DNA of 64,000 nt from Gammaproteobacteria bacterium (GCA_022599775.1 JAHZLQ010000033.1:62001-126000), one strand, 5' to 3'. Shown: positions 20,390-28,232, counted from the stretch's first letter. Numbers and translations are program-made. Notes: generated from the sequence alone by a model not told the origin.

Positions 20390-20620
20390 GCTGAAATCAT
20401 CGCAGTGTTCCTTGCGCTACCGGTGTTCGCGCAAACCGAATGGCGGCCGGAGTTGCAGCGCCCGGAGCCGATGCGGCGGCCCGACGACGACGTGACCCTG
20501 TTGTTGCCGGAACCGGCGCCGCCCGAACTCGGCCTGGAGCTCGACGGGCTGGACGTGAGCCCGATCGCCACCGGACAGTCGACCATCTGCGAACCGAGGC
20601 GCACCGGGCAATCAGGCGCG
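20390..20620 (+). pseudogene. 5'-truncated gene for a secreted Pro-rich protein
   Basis: After a stop at 20387-20389 the frame reads IIAVFLALPVFAQTEWRPEL, which is the hydrophobic core and cleavage site (VFAQ) of a signal peptide without its start codon and basic N-terminal region. It continues with high third-position GC as a Pro/Asp-rich mature chain (PMRRPDDDVTLLLPEPAPPE). The frame then runs antisense into the 3' end of mnmA. The only possible start, GTG at 20405, has no ribosome site and would leave no n-region. It looks like a gene cut at its 5' end by the insertion of the adjacent cassette. Confidence 0.5.
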
Positions 20621-21751
20621 GATCTCTGCGCCGCCCAGGCACTCCTGGCCGTCGTAGAGCACCGCGTACTGACCGGCGACCGCAGCCCGCTGCGCCCGCT
20701 CGAAGCGCAGTTCCAAGGCGCCGTCCGGAAGCTGCGTGACGGCGCAGGCCTGCAGCGCCTGGCGATGGCGGAGCCGCGCGTGCAAGCGCTGCGGCAGCGG
20801 CTCCGGCTGCCGGATCCAGTGGAATGGGCGCGTGCGCAGCTGCGTGCTCATCAGCGACGGATGCGCCGCGTCCTGGGAGACCTGCAGCCGATTGCCGGGC
20901 GCATGCTTGGCCACGACATACCAGGGTGCGTCACGCGCGCCGCGCACACCGCCGACTGACAGGCCGCGACGCTGCCCCAGCGTGTAGAAGCTCAGGCCCT
21001 GATGCTGGCCGATGACCTGACCGCTGTCGTCGACGATCGGTCCCGGTTGCGGCTTGAGATAGTGCGCCAGGAACTCACGAAACGGACGCTCGCCGATGAA
21101 GCAGATTCCGGTGGAGTCCTTGCGTCGGTGGTTGGGCAGGCCGGCCTGCGTCGCCAGTTCGCGGACCTCGGGCTTGGTCAGGCCGCCGAGCGGAAACAGC
21201 ACGCGCGAGAACTGCTCGCGTGCCACCGCTGCCAGAAAATAGGTCTGATCCTTGTTGTCGTCCGCCGCGCGCAGCAGGCGCGGGCCGTCGTCGGCCATTT
21301 CCAGGCGCGCGTAGTGTCCGGTCGCCACGAAATCCGCGCCCAGGCGCGTGGCATATTCGAGGAACGGCTGGAACTTGACCTCGCGATTGCACAGCACGTC
21401 AGGGTTCGGTGTCAGCCCGGCCTCGTAGTCGGCCAGGAACCTGGCGAACACGCGCTCGCGATATTCGCGTGAGAAATCCACGCGGTGCAGCGGAATCTCC
21501 AGTTCGTCGGCGACCTCGCGCGCGGACTGGAAATCCTCGGCGGAGTTGCAATAGGCCTGCTCGTCCTCAGCCCAGTTGACCATGAACAGACCGGACACGC
21601 GGTAGCCCTGACGCTTGAGCAGCAGCGCGGAAACGGCGGAGTCGACGCCGCCGGACAGGCCGACGATGACGTGGGGAGCGGGGGAGGACAAGGTGCGGTT
21701 CTTGGAAAGGGCGGTGTCGGTGTGCTCAGTAGTGATAACGGCATTGCGCAA
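20612..21751 (-). CDS. mnmA: tRNA-specific 2-thiouridylase MnmA
   Basis: Transfers sulfur to U34 of Lys, Glu and Gln tRNAs, activating the base with ATP. The PP-loop GLSGGVDSAV is at residues 31-40; the two catalytic cysteines are Cys121 (NPDVLCNREVKF) and Cys217 (DSTGICFIGERPF). The C-terminal beta-barrel ends with YAVLYDGQECLGGAEI. The 379-aa product is slightly longer than E. coli MnmA because about 20 extra residues precede the first strand. The start at 21751 overlaps the yoeB 3' end by 26 bases; a later TTG is possible. In most gammaproteobacteria mnmA follows a nudJ-type gene directly and precedes hflD-purB. Here yefM-yoeB intervenes upstream and neither hflD nor purB is present downstream. 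Confidence 0.96.
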   Translation of the reverse strand: MRNAVITTEHTDTALSKNRTLSSPAPHVIVGLSGGVDSAVSALLLKRQGYRVSGLFMVNWAEDEQAYCNSAEDFQSAREVADELEIPLHRVDFSREYRERVFARFLADYEAGLTPNPDVLCNREVKFQPFLEYATRLGADFVATGHYARLEMADDGPRLLRAADDNKDQTYFLAAVAREQFSRVLFPLGGLTKPEVRELATQAGLPNHRRKDSTGICFIGERPFREFLAHYLKPQPGPIVDDSGQVIGQHQGLSFYTLGQRRGLSVGGVRGARDAPWYVVAKHAPGNRLQVSQDAAHPSLMSTQLRTRPFHWIRQPEPLPQRLHARLRHRQALQACAVTQLPDGALELRFERAQRAAVAGQYAVLYDGQECLGGAEIRA

Positions 21752-21980
21752 GCAGGATCGCCTGTTCGGTGACCTTGTAGACCAGACGGTGTTCGCGGTC
21801 GATGCGGCGCGACCAGTAGTCGGACCCGTTGTGCTTCAGTGGCTCCGGGTCGCCGAGGCCTTCGAATGGTTGCTGTTGTATGTCCCGGATCAGCGCGTTG
21901 ATGCGTTTGAGCGTCTTCCTGTCAGTCTGTTGCCAATACAGATAATCGTCCCAGGCGTGTCGCGCCCACGACAGAATCAT
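21726..21980 (-). CDS. yoeB: YoeB toxin, ribosome-dependent mRNA interferase
   Basis: An 84-aa RelE-superfamily toxin that cleaves mRNA in the ribosomal A site. Length and catalytic residues match E. coli YoeB position for position: Glu46 (GDPEPLK), Arg65 (DREHRLVYK), His83 and Tyr84 at the very end (CRYHY). It therefore looks intact. The start overlaps the yefM stop as ATGA, the normal arrangement of antitoxin first, toxin second. Its 3' end overlaps the annotated start of mnmA by 26 bases. Confidence 0.95.
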   Translation of the reverse strand: MILSWARHAWDDYLYWQQTDRKTLKRINALIRDIQQQPFEGLGDPEPLKHNGSDYWSRRIDREHRLVYKVTEQAILLAQCRYHY

Positions 21981-22231
21981 TCTTCGAGCAGCTCACGCGG
22001 AGTCGTCTGTCCGGATTCGATGTCCGCGATGGCTTCGTTCAGGCGCTGGGCATTGTGCGGGCTCGCCATCAGATACGCGGTTTCCTCGTAGGCCTGAAAG
22101 TCCTCGAGACTGATGACGACCGCCGGTTTGCCGTTTTGCCGGGTGATCAACACCGGTTTGTGATCGTCGTTGACTTTGTCGAGTGTCCGCGCCAATTGGC
22201 TGCGAAACGCCGAGTAGCTGATTGCGTCCAT
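21977..22231 (-). CDS. yefM: YefM antitoxin (Phd/YefM family)
   Basis: An 84-aa antitoxin that binds and neutralises YoeB and represses its own promoter. The N-terminal Phd/YefM DNA-binding fold is clear (MDAISYSAFRSQLARTLDKV, then PVLITRQNGKPAVVISLEDF). The C-terminal toxin-binding tail follows (ETAYLMASPHNAQRL). ATG 22231 matches the family start; a longer reading from 22270 would cross the likely promoter region. It overlaps yoeB by 4 bases. Confidence 0.95.
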   Translation of the reverse strand: MDAISYSAFRSQLARTLDKVNDDHKPVLITRQNGKPAVVISLEDFQAYEETAYLMASPHNAQRLNEAIADIESGQTTPRELLEE

Positions 22232-22268
22232 TGTGTTCGGCCGTGTGTTCGCGTGAAAGCTGGTGGGC

Positions 22269-22288
22269 ATTGTACTTATTTCTGTACG
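22269..22288 (-). promoter_or_regulatory. YefM operator / promoter -10 of yefM-yoeB
   Basis: Two copies of TGTAC (TGTACT at 22271-22276 and TGTACG at 22283-22288) lie with centres 12 bases apart. In E. coli, YefM recognises TGTACA hexamers with the same 12-base spacing. On the minus strand the same stretch also contains TACAAT (22274-22269), a good -10 hexamer, so bound YefM would block the promoter. No clear -35 is seen. The position, about 40-60 bases before the yefM start, fits. Confidence 0.65.
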
Positions 22289-22428
22289 CCCGTGGCCACG
22301 GGGCAGATCACGCGGCGGGGTCGATTCAAGGCGTCCGGACGCTCACGACATCGCGCGCTGAAGCGCCGTTGCCGATGACCAACAGAAATGTGCGGTATAC
22401 GTCGCCACGGCGCGCGTATCGCGCTTGT

Positions 22429-22899
22429 CTAGAGAGCGGGCAGACTGGCGAAATCCGTCTGGTGTTGCACCAGATTCAGCGGGTAGCGGTGGCCGGCTAG
22501 GTAGTCCTCGATGGCGCGCAGCACCATCGGGCTTCGGTGGCGTTCGATCTGCTTGCGGATCTCGGCCTCGCTGAGCCACATGCTCCGCAGGATCGCCTTG
22601 TCCAGCTCGCGATCAGGGCGTTCGCTCAGCGCGCGGCCGATGAACATGAAGCGGATGAAGGTGTAGCCGAGTTCCGGCGGCTCGTACTCGTAGACGCCGA
22701 GCAGAGCGGTCAGCTCCACGTCCCAGCAGGTTTCTTCCAGGGTTTCGCGAATGGCGCCGGCAAACAGTGTCTCGCCGCGCTCCCAGTGACCGGACGGCTG
22801 ATTGATCACCGGCGCGCCGTTGACACGCTCCTCGACCATCAGGAAGCGCCCGTCCTTTTCGACGAGTACGGAGACCGTGACATGCGGGGACCAACTCAT
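22429..22899 (-). CDS. NudJ-like Nudix hydrolase
   Basis: A 156-aa Nudix pyrophosphatase. The Nudix box spans about residues 37-59 (GHWERGETLFAGA, RETLEETCW), with the REUxEE core intact; the Gly usually found near the box end is Cys here, a position that varies in this subfamily. The overall sequence resembles NudJ, a thiamine pyrophosphate/nucleoside diphosphate hydrolase that commonly precedes mnmA in gammaproteobacteria. Its start overlaps the gspN stop as ATGA, so it is the last gene of the secretion operon. mnmA still follows on the same strand but is separated by yefM-yoeB. Confidence 0.88.
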   Translation of the reverse strand: MSWSPHVTVSVLVEKDGRFLMVEERVNGAPVINQPSGHWERGETLFAGAIRETLEETCWDVELTALLGVYEYEPPELGYTFIRFMFIGRALSERPDRELDKAILRSMWLSEAEIRKQIERHRSPMVLRAIEDYLAGHRYPLNLVQHQTDFASLPAL

Positions 22900-23651
22900 G
22901 GCTTCGCGGTTCCTCGTGTGCGGAAGTGGTAGTAGCCTTGATTGTCGGGGCGGCCCAGGCCGCGCAGCAGGTTCTGCAACTGCGGCTCCGTGCCCGGCTT
23001 GGCCTTCAATTGCAGATGCAGATCGTATGCACCCTCGGCGTCAAGCGTGCCTTCGCCGGATACATCCAGCGTACCGTCCACGGTGCTGATCGCGGCGTGC
23101 TGGGTGCGGCCCTCGGTGCTCAGGATCGCGCGAAAGCTGCCCAGGGCCAGCGGCGTGCGGCCAAACTTCCATTGCAGGCTGCGCAGGTCGAGCTGGCCGT
23201 CGATCGCGGTCGGCAGGCGTCCGGCCAGGTCGAGTGCGCGCAGGTCCAGTGAGAAGCGTCCATCGATCGGCAGGTAGCCGTAGCCGGAATTGCGCAATAC
23301 GTCGGGCAGGGCCGCTTCGAGTTCCAGATCGCTGACGCTCAGCGCACCGAACGGCGAAACCCGCAAATGCCCTTGGCCGTTGACATCGCCTTCGCTGCGC
23401 AGCGCAACCGAGACCTTGGCCAGCAGCAGCCACAGCGGTTGCAGGCGCCATTCCAGCGGCCCCGCCAGCGGACGGCCGCCGGCACTGACGGTGGCGACAC
23501 GTCCGTGGCTGAGCGTGCCGTCGAGGCCGTCGAGTTCCACGGCGATGCCGTCGGGCTTGAACCATTGCCACAGATTCGCAGCCGGCGCCGCGCCCACCAG
23601 GGTGATCAGGAAGGCGACCAGTCCGAGCACGATCAGCCAGCGCAGCTTCAT
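22896..23651 (-). CDS. gspN: Type II secretion protein GspN
   Basis: A 251-aa inner-membrane component of the type II secretion system. One N-terminal transmembrane helix (LIVLGLVAFLITLVGAAPAA) anchors a periplasmic beta-rich domain of the GspN family (FGALSVSDLELEAALPDV, YLPIDGRFSLDL). GspN is an accessory not present in all type II systems. The stop overlaps the Nudix gene start, and the start overlaps the gspM stop region, consistent with a single operon. Confidence 0.88.
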   Translation of the reverse strand: MKLRWLIVLGLVAFLITLVGAAPAANLWQWFKPDGIAVELDGLDGTLSHGRVATVSAGGRPLAGPLEWRLQPLWLLLAKVSVALRSEGDVNGQGHLRVSPFGALSVSDLELEAALPDVLRNSGYGYLPIDGRFSLDLRALDLAGRLPTAIDGQLDLRSLQWKFGRTPLALGSFRAILSTEGRTQHAAISTVDGTLDVSGEGTLDAEGAYDLHLQLKAKPGTEPQLQNLLRGLGRPDNQGYYHFRTRGTAKP

Positions 23652-24154
23652 CGTGCCCGTTCCAGGGAGAGGCGGGCGTTGACCACGCCGGCGCTCTCGT
23701 TCTCGATTTCGGCGGACACCACTTCGAGCGCGTAGCGCTTCTTGAGCTCGTCGATCCAGCGCACCAGGGCGTCGAATGACACGGCTTCGAGCCAGACACG
23801 GACAGTGTCGTCGCCATCCGGCTGGATACGCGTCAGCGGTTTGCCGAGGGTGCTGTTCTTGCCGGCCTGGTCCACCACCGAGAGCAATGATTGACCGGCG
23901 CCGATGACCGTTGTGGCTCCGCTGCGTGGCGCGCCGGGGCCGGTCTGCGCACCCAGCACCTCGAGGCGCTCGGCCGTGGCTCGGGCCTGTTCGAGCCGGT
24001 CATGTGCGTTGCTATGGGCGGCCGCGAGCGGCTCCCACACAGCCAGATAGAGAATCGTCAGCAATACGACGATGCCGCCGATCAGCAGGATTCGGCGATC
24101 GCGTGATTCCAGTGCCTGATAGTGACCCAGCAGTTCGCGCAGGGATTCGTTCAT
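23648..24154 (-). CDS. gspM: Type II secretion protein GspM
   Basis: A 168-aa inner-membrane platform protein that partners GspL. A short cytoplasmic N-terminus is followed by one helix (ILLIGGIVVLLTILYLAVW), a coiled-coil segment (about 50-70), and a small ferredoxin-like periplasmic domain (VRVWLEAVSFDALVRWIDEL). ATG at 24154 is chosen because it overlaps the gspL stop as ATGA and matches the normal GspM length; an earlier in-frame reading would lie inside gspL. Confidence 0.9.
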   Translation of the reverse strand: MNESLRELLGHYQALESRDRRILLIGGIVVLLTILYLAVWEPLAAAHSNAHDRLEQARATAERLEVLGAQTGPGAPRSGATTVIGAGQSLLSVVDQAGKNSTLGKPLTRIQPDGDDTVRVWLEAVSFDALVRWIDELKKRYALEVVSAEIENESAGVVNARLSLERAR

Positions 24155-25353
24155 GACACGGCCGTGAGCTTGAGGCGGATCTGTACGCCGGAGCTGCCAG
24201 CATTGGCCGACTCCACTTCCATCGCCACGTCGGTCTGCTGCTCGAACCAGGCCCGCAGCGTTTCCAGGGTCTGCAGATCGGTGCCGGTCATGTTCAGATA
24301 CAAGGCATTGTCGCGCCACTGCAGGCCACGCAGCGACAGGCCTTTCGAGGCGTTCATGCCAGCGGCAAAGCGCTGCATCAGGAACAGCAGTCCGGTGTCG
24401 CCACCACCCTGCAGGCGTCGCAATTCCGCGGCGATCATGGAATCGAGATTGATCGCCTCGACACGGGTCTGGCCGGGAAACAGCTGGCGAAATCGTTGCA
24501 AATTCGCTTCGACCTGCGCGTCCGCGGCCGCGCCGATACGCAGCAGGTCGACGACGCCGCCGATCGCCAGGACCAGAAGGCAGGCCGCCGCCAGCACTGC
24601 CGCGCGCCGCCACGGCAGCCAGGCACGGCGCATGTCCGAGGCCGGCGCATAGTCGCCCTGCAACAGATTGATGGCATTGGCCGCTTGATGATGCCGGATC
24701 AGTGCGTCGAGGGCGGCACCGAACTCGGGAACCACGTCGACGCTGCGGCCCAAGGCCGAGAAGTCGGTCGCGACATCGCGCGGCGTGATGATCTGCAGCC
24801 CCAGAGCGCGTTCCGGGTCAGCGAGATCGAGGTAGGTCAGCAGGTCGTCGGGGCGACACACGAAGCCGCCGAAAGCGGCGCTGCGGACCGTGGCCAGTTC
24901 GGTCTCCATCAGTACGCTCCAGCGTCCGTCGCCGGGCAGCGGCAGGCATAGCGATTCCGGCAGCAGCAAATCGATGCGCGTGCCGCGCGTGCGGAACGGT
25001 TCGAGCCAGGCCCCGAGCCGGGCCTTCGACACGGCGGCCACGGGCCATTCGCCGCCGGCCAGCCTGGCGCCGAGCGCGAAATGCACTGTTTCCACATCGT
25101 CGGCGAGCTGGTCTTCCAGCGCGTAGGGAATCGCCAGCAAGGCCTTGCTGGCCTGCCGCGCGGGGACGGCGGCTTGTGACAGGCGAACGTCCGTGCCTGG
25201 CACGAACACCACGACGCGACGACCGGCGCATTCGTCGAGCACGTCGCCCAGGCGCGATACCCGGGTGCCGCCCGGCGCAGCGCCGTCCACGCGAAAAGGC
25301 GTGGCGGCATCCAACGCGGAGTCGCGCAGGCGTATGTAGAGGGTTTCGCGCAA
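24151..25353 (-). CDS. gspL: Type II secretion protein GspL
   Basis: A 400-aa inner-membrane protein that ties the secretion ATPase GspE to the platform. The cytoplasmic actin-like part fills about residues 1-245 (LLAIPYALEDQLADD, VAAVSKARLGAWLEPF). One transmembrane helix is at about 250-275 (AVLAAACLLVLAIGGVVDLL). A periplasmic ferredoxin-like domain closes the protein (LRGLQWRDNALYLNMTGTD). It starts 3 bases after the gspK stop and overlaps gspM by 4 bases. Confidence 0.93.
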   Translation of the reverse strand: MRETLYIRLRDSALDAATPFRVDGAAPGGTRVSRLGDVLDECAGRRVVVFVPGTDVRLSQAAVPARQASKALLAIPYALEDQLADDVETVHFALGARLAGGEWPVAAVSKARLGAWLEPFRTRGTRIDLLLPESLCLPLPGDGRWSVLMETELATVRSAAFGGFVCRPDDLLTYLDLADPERALGLQIITPRDVATDFSALGRSVDVVPEFGAALDALIRHHQAANAINLLQGDYAPASDMRRAWLPWRRAAVLAAACLLVLAIGGVVDLLRIGAAADAQVEANLQRFRQLFPGQTRVEAINLDSMIAAELRRLQGGGDTGLLFLMQRFAAGMNASKGLSLRGLQWRDNALYLNMTGTDLQTLETLRAWFEQQTDVAMEVESANAGSSGVQIRLKLTAVS

Positions 25354-25356
25354 GGC

Positions 25357-26325
25357 TTATTGACTATCGGTGCTGTGGCCGAGAATGATTGGAGTGCCCC
25401 CAGTCGGCCGACGGATCAGACTATAAAGAACGACGCGACCGCTGCCAATGAAGGCTGCGGCGCGGCCCTGGAAATAATTGCTGGTCACGGAAATGTAATC
25501 TCCGAGTTCGGCCGGAAACGGACTGTCGGGGCTGGCCAGATCGTCCAGGTTTTCCAGCGGTTGTTCCTCACGGGTTTCGACGAAGGATTCGAGCGTGCGG
25601 CGCTGTGCGTCGTCCTGCGCCAGCGCGCACAGCACCGCCGGCGTGGCGGTATTGACGTTGATCGTAGTTTCCTCGGGCAGGGCGGTGAGGTGCGGGCGTA
25701 ACAGACGGTACAGCTCCGGCGTCATGCCCTGGACTGCGAGCAGCTCGGAAACGTCCTGCATCGGGCGATTGGCTGCGCGATAGGACGGCGTCAGGCTCAG
25801 ATAGCTCAGATCTTCGCCGCCCCCCGGAAACGATTGCTCGTCGTCGGCATCGATCCAGTCCTTGATTGCATTGGCGATGCCGCCGGCGTCGAAACCCTGG
25901 ACGTCCTGCATGCCGTCGATGCAGCCGCCGGTGAGGAGATTGTTCAGCTGCGTCAGATAGATCTGCTGCTTCTGGACATCGCGCACGGCCAGATTGTTGA
26001 CGTTGAACAGGCCCTGGAGGTCGGTGATGCTGCCGACCAGCGTGCCGCCTTCGACCGGCAGGGGCGGCAGTTGCTGCGCCCAGATGTCAGCCAGGCTGTC
26101 GGTTTCGGTTTCCTTGGCGTCCAGTTCCAGGATCGCCGTACCCCAGGATTCCAGACCCTGTGCGTACCACCACGCGGATTCGCTCTCCAGGTAGGTTTGC
26201 GCGCGCTGTATGCCGCTGTGCGTGGACGCCAGCAAGGCGGTCGCCGCAATCGTGGCCAGCGCCACCACGAATACCGCCGTGATCAGGGCGATGCCGCGAG
26301 GCTGCCGCGCGATCGGGCGTCTCAT
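25357..26325 (-). CDS. gspK: Type II secretion minor pseudopilin GspK
   Basis: A 322-aa minor pseudopilin that caps the pseudopilus tip. The prepilin leader is MRRPIARQPRG with cleavage before IALITAVFVVALATIAA. Position 5 after cleavage is Thr, not Glu, as is normal for GspK, the tip subunit. The large helical domain includes LFNVNNLAV and NAIKDWIDADDE (calcium-site region) and ETTINVNTATPAVL. ATG 26325 overlaps the gspJ stop as ATGA; upstream in-frame sequence belongs to gspJ. Confidence 0.93.
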   Translation of the reverse strand: MRRPIARQPRGIALITAVFVVALATIAATALLASTHSGIQRAQTYLESESAWWYAQGLESWGTAILELDAKETETDSLADIWAQQLPPLPVEGGTLVGSITDLQGLFNVNNLAVRDVQKQQIYLTQLNNLLTGGCIDGMQDVQGFDAGGIANAIKDWIDADDEQSFPGGGEDLSYLSLTPSYRAANRPMQDVSELLAVQGMTPELYRLLRPHLTALPEETTINVNTATPAVLCALAQDDAQRRTLESFVETREEQPLENLDDLASPDSPFPAELGDYISVTSNYFQGRAAAFIGSGRVVLYSLIRRPTGGTPIILGHSTDSQ

Positions 26326-27002
26326 GTCGGGGCTCCAGCATTTTGCGAGCCGGCGGCTTCCGGCGCAATGCCGCTGCCGAACAGCAGGCGGATCTCGCCG
26401 TAGTCCTCGAGTTCCAGCGTCAGTTCCACGCCGACGGGCAGGCCGACACTGCCCGGATCCTCGTCCTGCGTCGCCACGTTGCTGATGGTGGAGGCATTCG
26501 CTGGCCAGCTTTCCTGCCACTGCGCCTGGGCGTCGAGATAGCGCCAGCGCAGACTGTCCACGCCATCGAGCACTTCAACCTCGGTCGGCGTGGCGTCCTG
26601 CGATCGGTCGAGCGTGCGCCACGAATAGCGCACCAGCTTGTCCTCGCGCAGCCGGTAGCCCACGCGTTCGAGCTGCGAGCGCGGCTGCAGCAAGGGGTTC
26701 TGCCAACCGTTGTGCGTGAATTCAACGATGCCATTGACGTCGGCCATGAACGCCAGCTGGGTATCGCCGAAACCGTCGCGTATCGGGCGCCGCGCCAAGG
26801 ACTGCAGGTCATTGCGCAGGCGCTGGTAGGCGCGCTGGATCGCCGCGGTCCGGTCGAGCGAGCGTTCCACGCCGACACGGCTGTCGAGCACGCTTTTGAG
26901 ACCACCATAGGCCAGCACCGAAAACACGCCGAACACCGCCAGCACCACGATGATCTCGATCAGGGTGAATCCGCCTTGGTTCCGGCGGGCAGGCGCGTTC
27001 AA
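26322..27002 (-). CDS. gspJ: Type II secretion minor pseudopilin GspJ
   Basis: A 226-aa minor pseudopilin. The prepilin leader LNAPARRNQGG is cleaved before FTLIEIIVVLAVFGVFS, with Glu at +5. A TTG start at 27002 is proposed because it overlaps the gspI stop as TTGA, exactly like the ATGA overlaps of the other genes here, and it gives an 11-residue leader; no ATG or GTG lies close to the leader. The body carries the GspJ motif LRNDLQSLARRPIRD. Confidence 0.9.
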   Translation of the reverse strand: MNAPARRNQGGFTLIEIIVVLAVFGVFSVLAYGGLKSVLDSRVGVERSLDRTAAIQRAYQRLRNDLQSLARRPIRDGFGDTQLAFMADVNGIVEFTHNGWQNPLLQPRSQLERVGYRLREDKLVRYSWRTLDRSQDATPTEVEVLDGVDSLRWRYLDAQAQWQESWPANASTISNVATQDEDPGSVGLPVGVELTLELEDYGEIRLLFGSGIAPEAAGSQNAGAPT

Positions 27003-27415
27003 TTGCCACGCCCCGTATTGGCGAGGAACGCCGACAGCGTCGCCAGGTTCTCCTCGCGGTCGCGCGCTTGAACGCGAACGTCGACCCGACGCAGATTGTC
27101 GTCCTGGGTTTCCTTGACTTCGACAAACCAGCGCCATTCGATGTTGGCGAGTTCCACGTCGCCATCGCTGCGGCCGACGTCGGGCCATTCGCGATCAAGC
27201 TGTATTTCGGTGAGACGGTTATGCGCGACCATTTCCGCGAAGGTCCGTTCGCGCAGGCGCGACGCGGCGCTGGTGTACTGCGCCATGCCCGCGAGCAAGG
27301 CGCCCATCGCGATCGCCAGCACGGCGACGGCGACCATGATCTCGATCAGCGTGAAGCCGTTTCTTCGGGACCCGGGTTTGAAACGCTGCGGGATAGGCGC
27401 CTCACCGCCGAGCAT
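26999..27415 (-). CDS. gspI: Type II secretion minor pseudopilin GspI
   Basis: A 138-aa minor pseudopilin. Its leader ends in PGSRRNG and is cleaved before FTLIEIMVAVAVLAIAMGA, with Glu at +5. The mature part (HNRLTEIQLDREWPDVG) matches GspI. ATG 27415 gives a normal 20-residue leader. An earlier ATG at 27550 overlaps the gspH stop as ATGA, but it would add 45 residues encoded by a GC-rich repeat (GGSGPGTRDPGPGKGE), which is atypical for a prepilin. Both starts remain possible. Confidence 0.88.
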   Translation of the reverse strand: MLGGEAPIPQRFKPGSRRNGFTLIEIMVAVAVLAIAMGALLAGMAQYTSAASRLRERTFAEMVAHNRLTEIQLDREWPDVGRSDGDVELANIEWRWFVEVKETQDDNLRRVDVRVQARDREENLATLSAFLANTGRGN

Positions 27416-27546
27416 GCACCGTTCTCGCAGAAGCCGAGCGAAAGGAAAATCGCCTCGCCCCATCCCGGTCGATGCACGCTCGCCTTTCCCAGGACCCGGG
27501 TCCCGGGTCCCCGGTCCCGATCCCCCAACCCCTATTTCACGCCCGA
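27416..27546 (-). repeat. Short GC-rich CCGGGTCCC repeat between gspH and gspI
   Basis: The block around 27491-27518 repeats GGACCCGGGTCCC/GGGTCCCC. A related GGACCCGGGT occurs at 27369-27378 in the gspI leader and GGATCCGGGTCCCG at 28144-28157 in the gspH leader. The pattern looks like the small GC-rich intergenic repeats of some gammaproteobacteria rather than prepilin coding sequence. Confidence 0.5.
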
Positions 27547-28203
27547 TCATGGCCGTCCGCTCGCATCGTCACCCTCGTCGGTCCTGCCCGACTTGACGCG
27601 ACCCATCAGGTCGCCTTCAACGCGATAGCGCGAGGGCTGATCGGGCACCGAGAATTCCAGCGAGAACGGCGTCATCTCACCGCTGGACAGCACCATGACC
27701 TGTGGCGCCGGGCCACTGCCGACGTCGTCGCCGCCGCTCAGGTCGAGACGGCCGTCGCTGGACGGTTCGTCGTCGTCCTCGTCTTCGGGCGTCGCCTGCG
27801 CGTCGTGCAAGGGGGTCGGGCGTCCTTCCACGCTCAGCGTCATCACGATCGGCTCCGGGACAGGATGGGGACGCAAGGCGGCGCCGCCGACATAGGGCAC
27901 CCAGCCGCCACTGCCCAGCACGAGCAGGCGATAGCCGCTGGTCTCCACCAGCAGGCCGAGCTGTTCGCCCTTGAACAGGGATTCGTCGGCGGCCAGCGCC
28001 ATGACCTTGCGCAGACGGCTGGCCTCGGCCTGCAGGCGGTCATCCGAGCTGCGGCCGCCGATCGACAGCATTGCGAACGTCGCCATGATGCCGATGATCA
28101 GCATCACCACGATGATCTCGAGCAGGGTGAAACCGTTCTTTCGGGATCCGGGTCCCGAGAAAGCGGCCCTCCCAACCCCGAATCCCGCTTGCTGGCCAGT
28201 CAT
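27547..28203 (-). CDS. gspH: Type II secretion minor pseudopilin GspH
   Basis: A 218-aa minor pseudopilin. The leader ends GPGSRKNG and is cleaved before FTLLEIIVVMLIIGIMATF, with Glu at +5. The body has LRKVMALAADESLFKGEQLGL, the typical GspH helix region. A strongly acidic insert (PEDEDDDEPSSDGRLD, about 140-155) breaks the beta-domain and makes the protein longer than usual. The gene starts 29 bases after gspG. Confidence 0.9.
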   Translation of the reverse strand: MTGQQAGFGVGRAAFSGPGSRKNGFTLLEIIVVMLIIGIMATFAMLSIGGRSSDDRLQAEASRLRKVMALAADESLFKGEQLGLLVETSGYRLLVLGSGGWVPYVGGAALRPHPVPEPIVMTLSVEGRPTPLHDAQATPEDEDDDEPSSDGRLDLSGGDDVGSGPAPQVMVLSSGEMTPFSLEFSVPDQPSRYRVEGDLMGRVKSGRTDEGDDASGRP

Positions 28204-28232
28204 CCCGATCGCGCCTTGAGGTGGCGCTCCGC

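Noticed and set aside
14345-20640. Integrase or transposase within the inserted cassette
   Set aside because: None of the reading frames shows a recombinase domain, and no terminal inverted repeats were found, so it is not called a mobile element.
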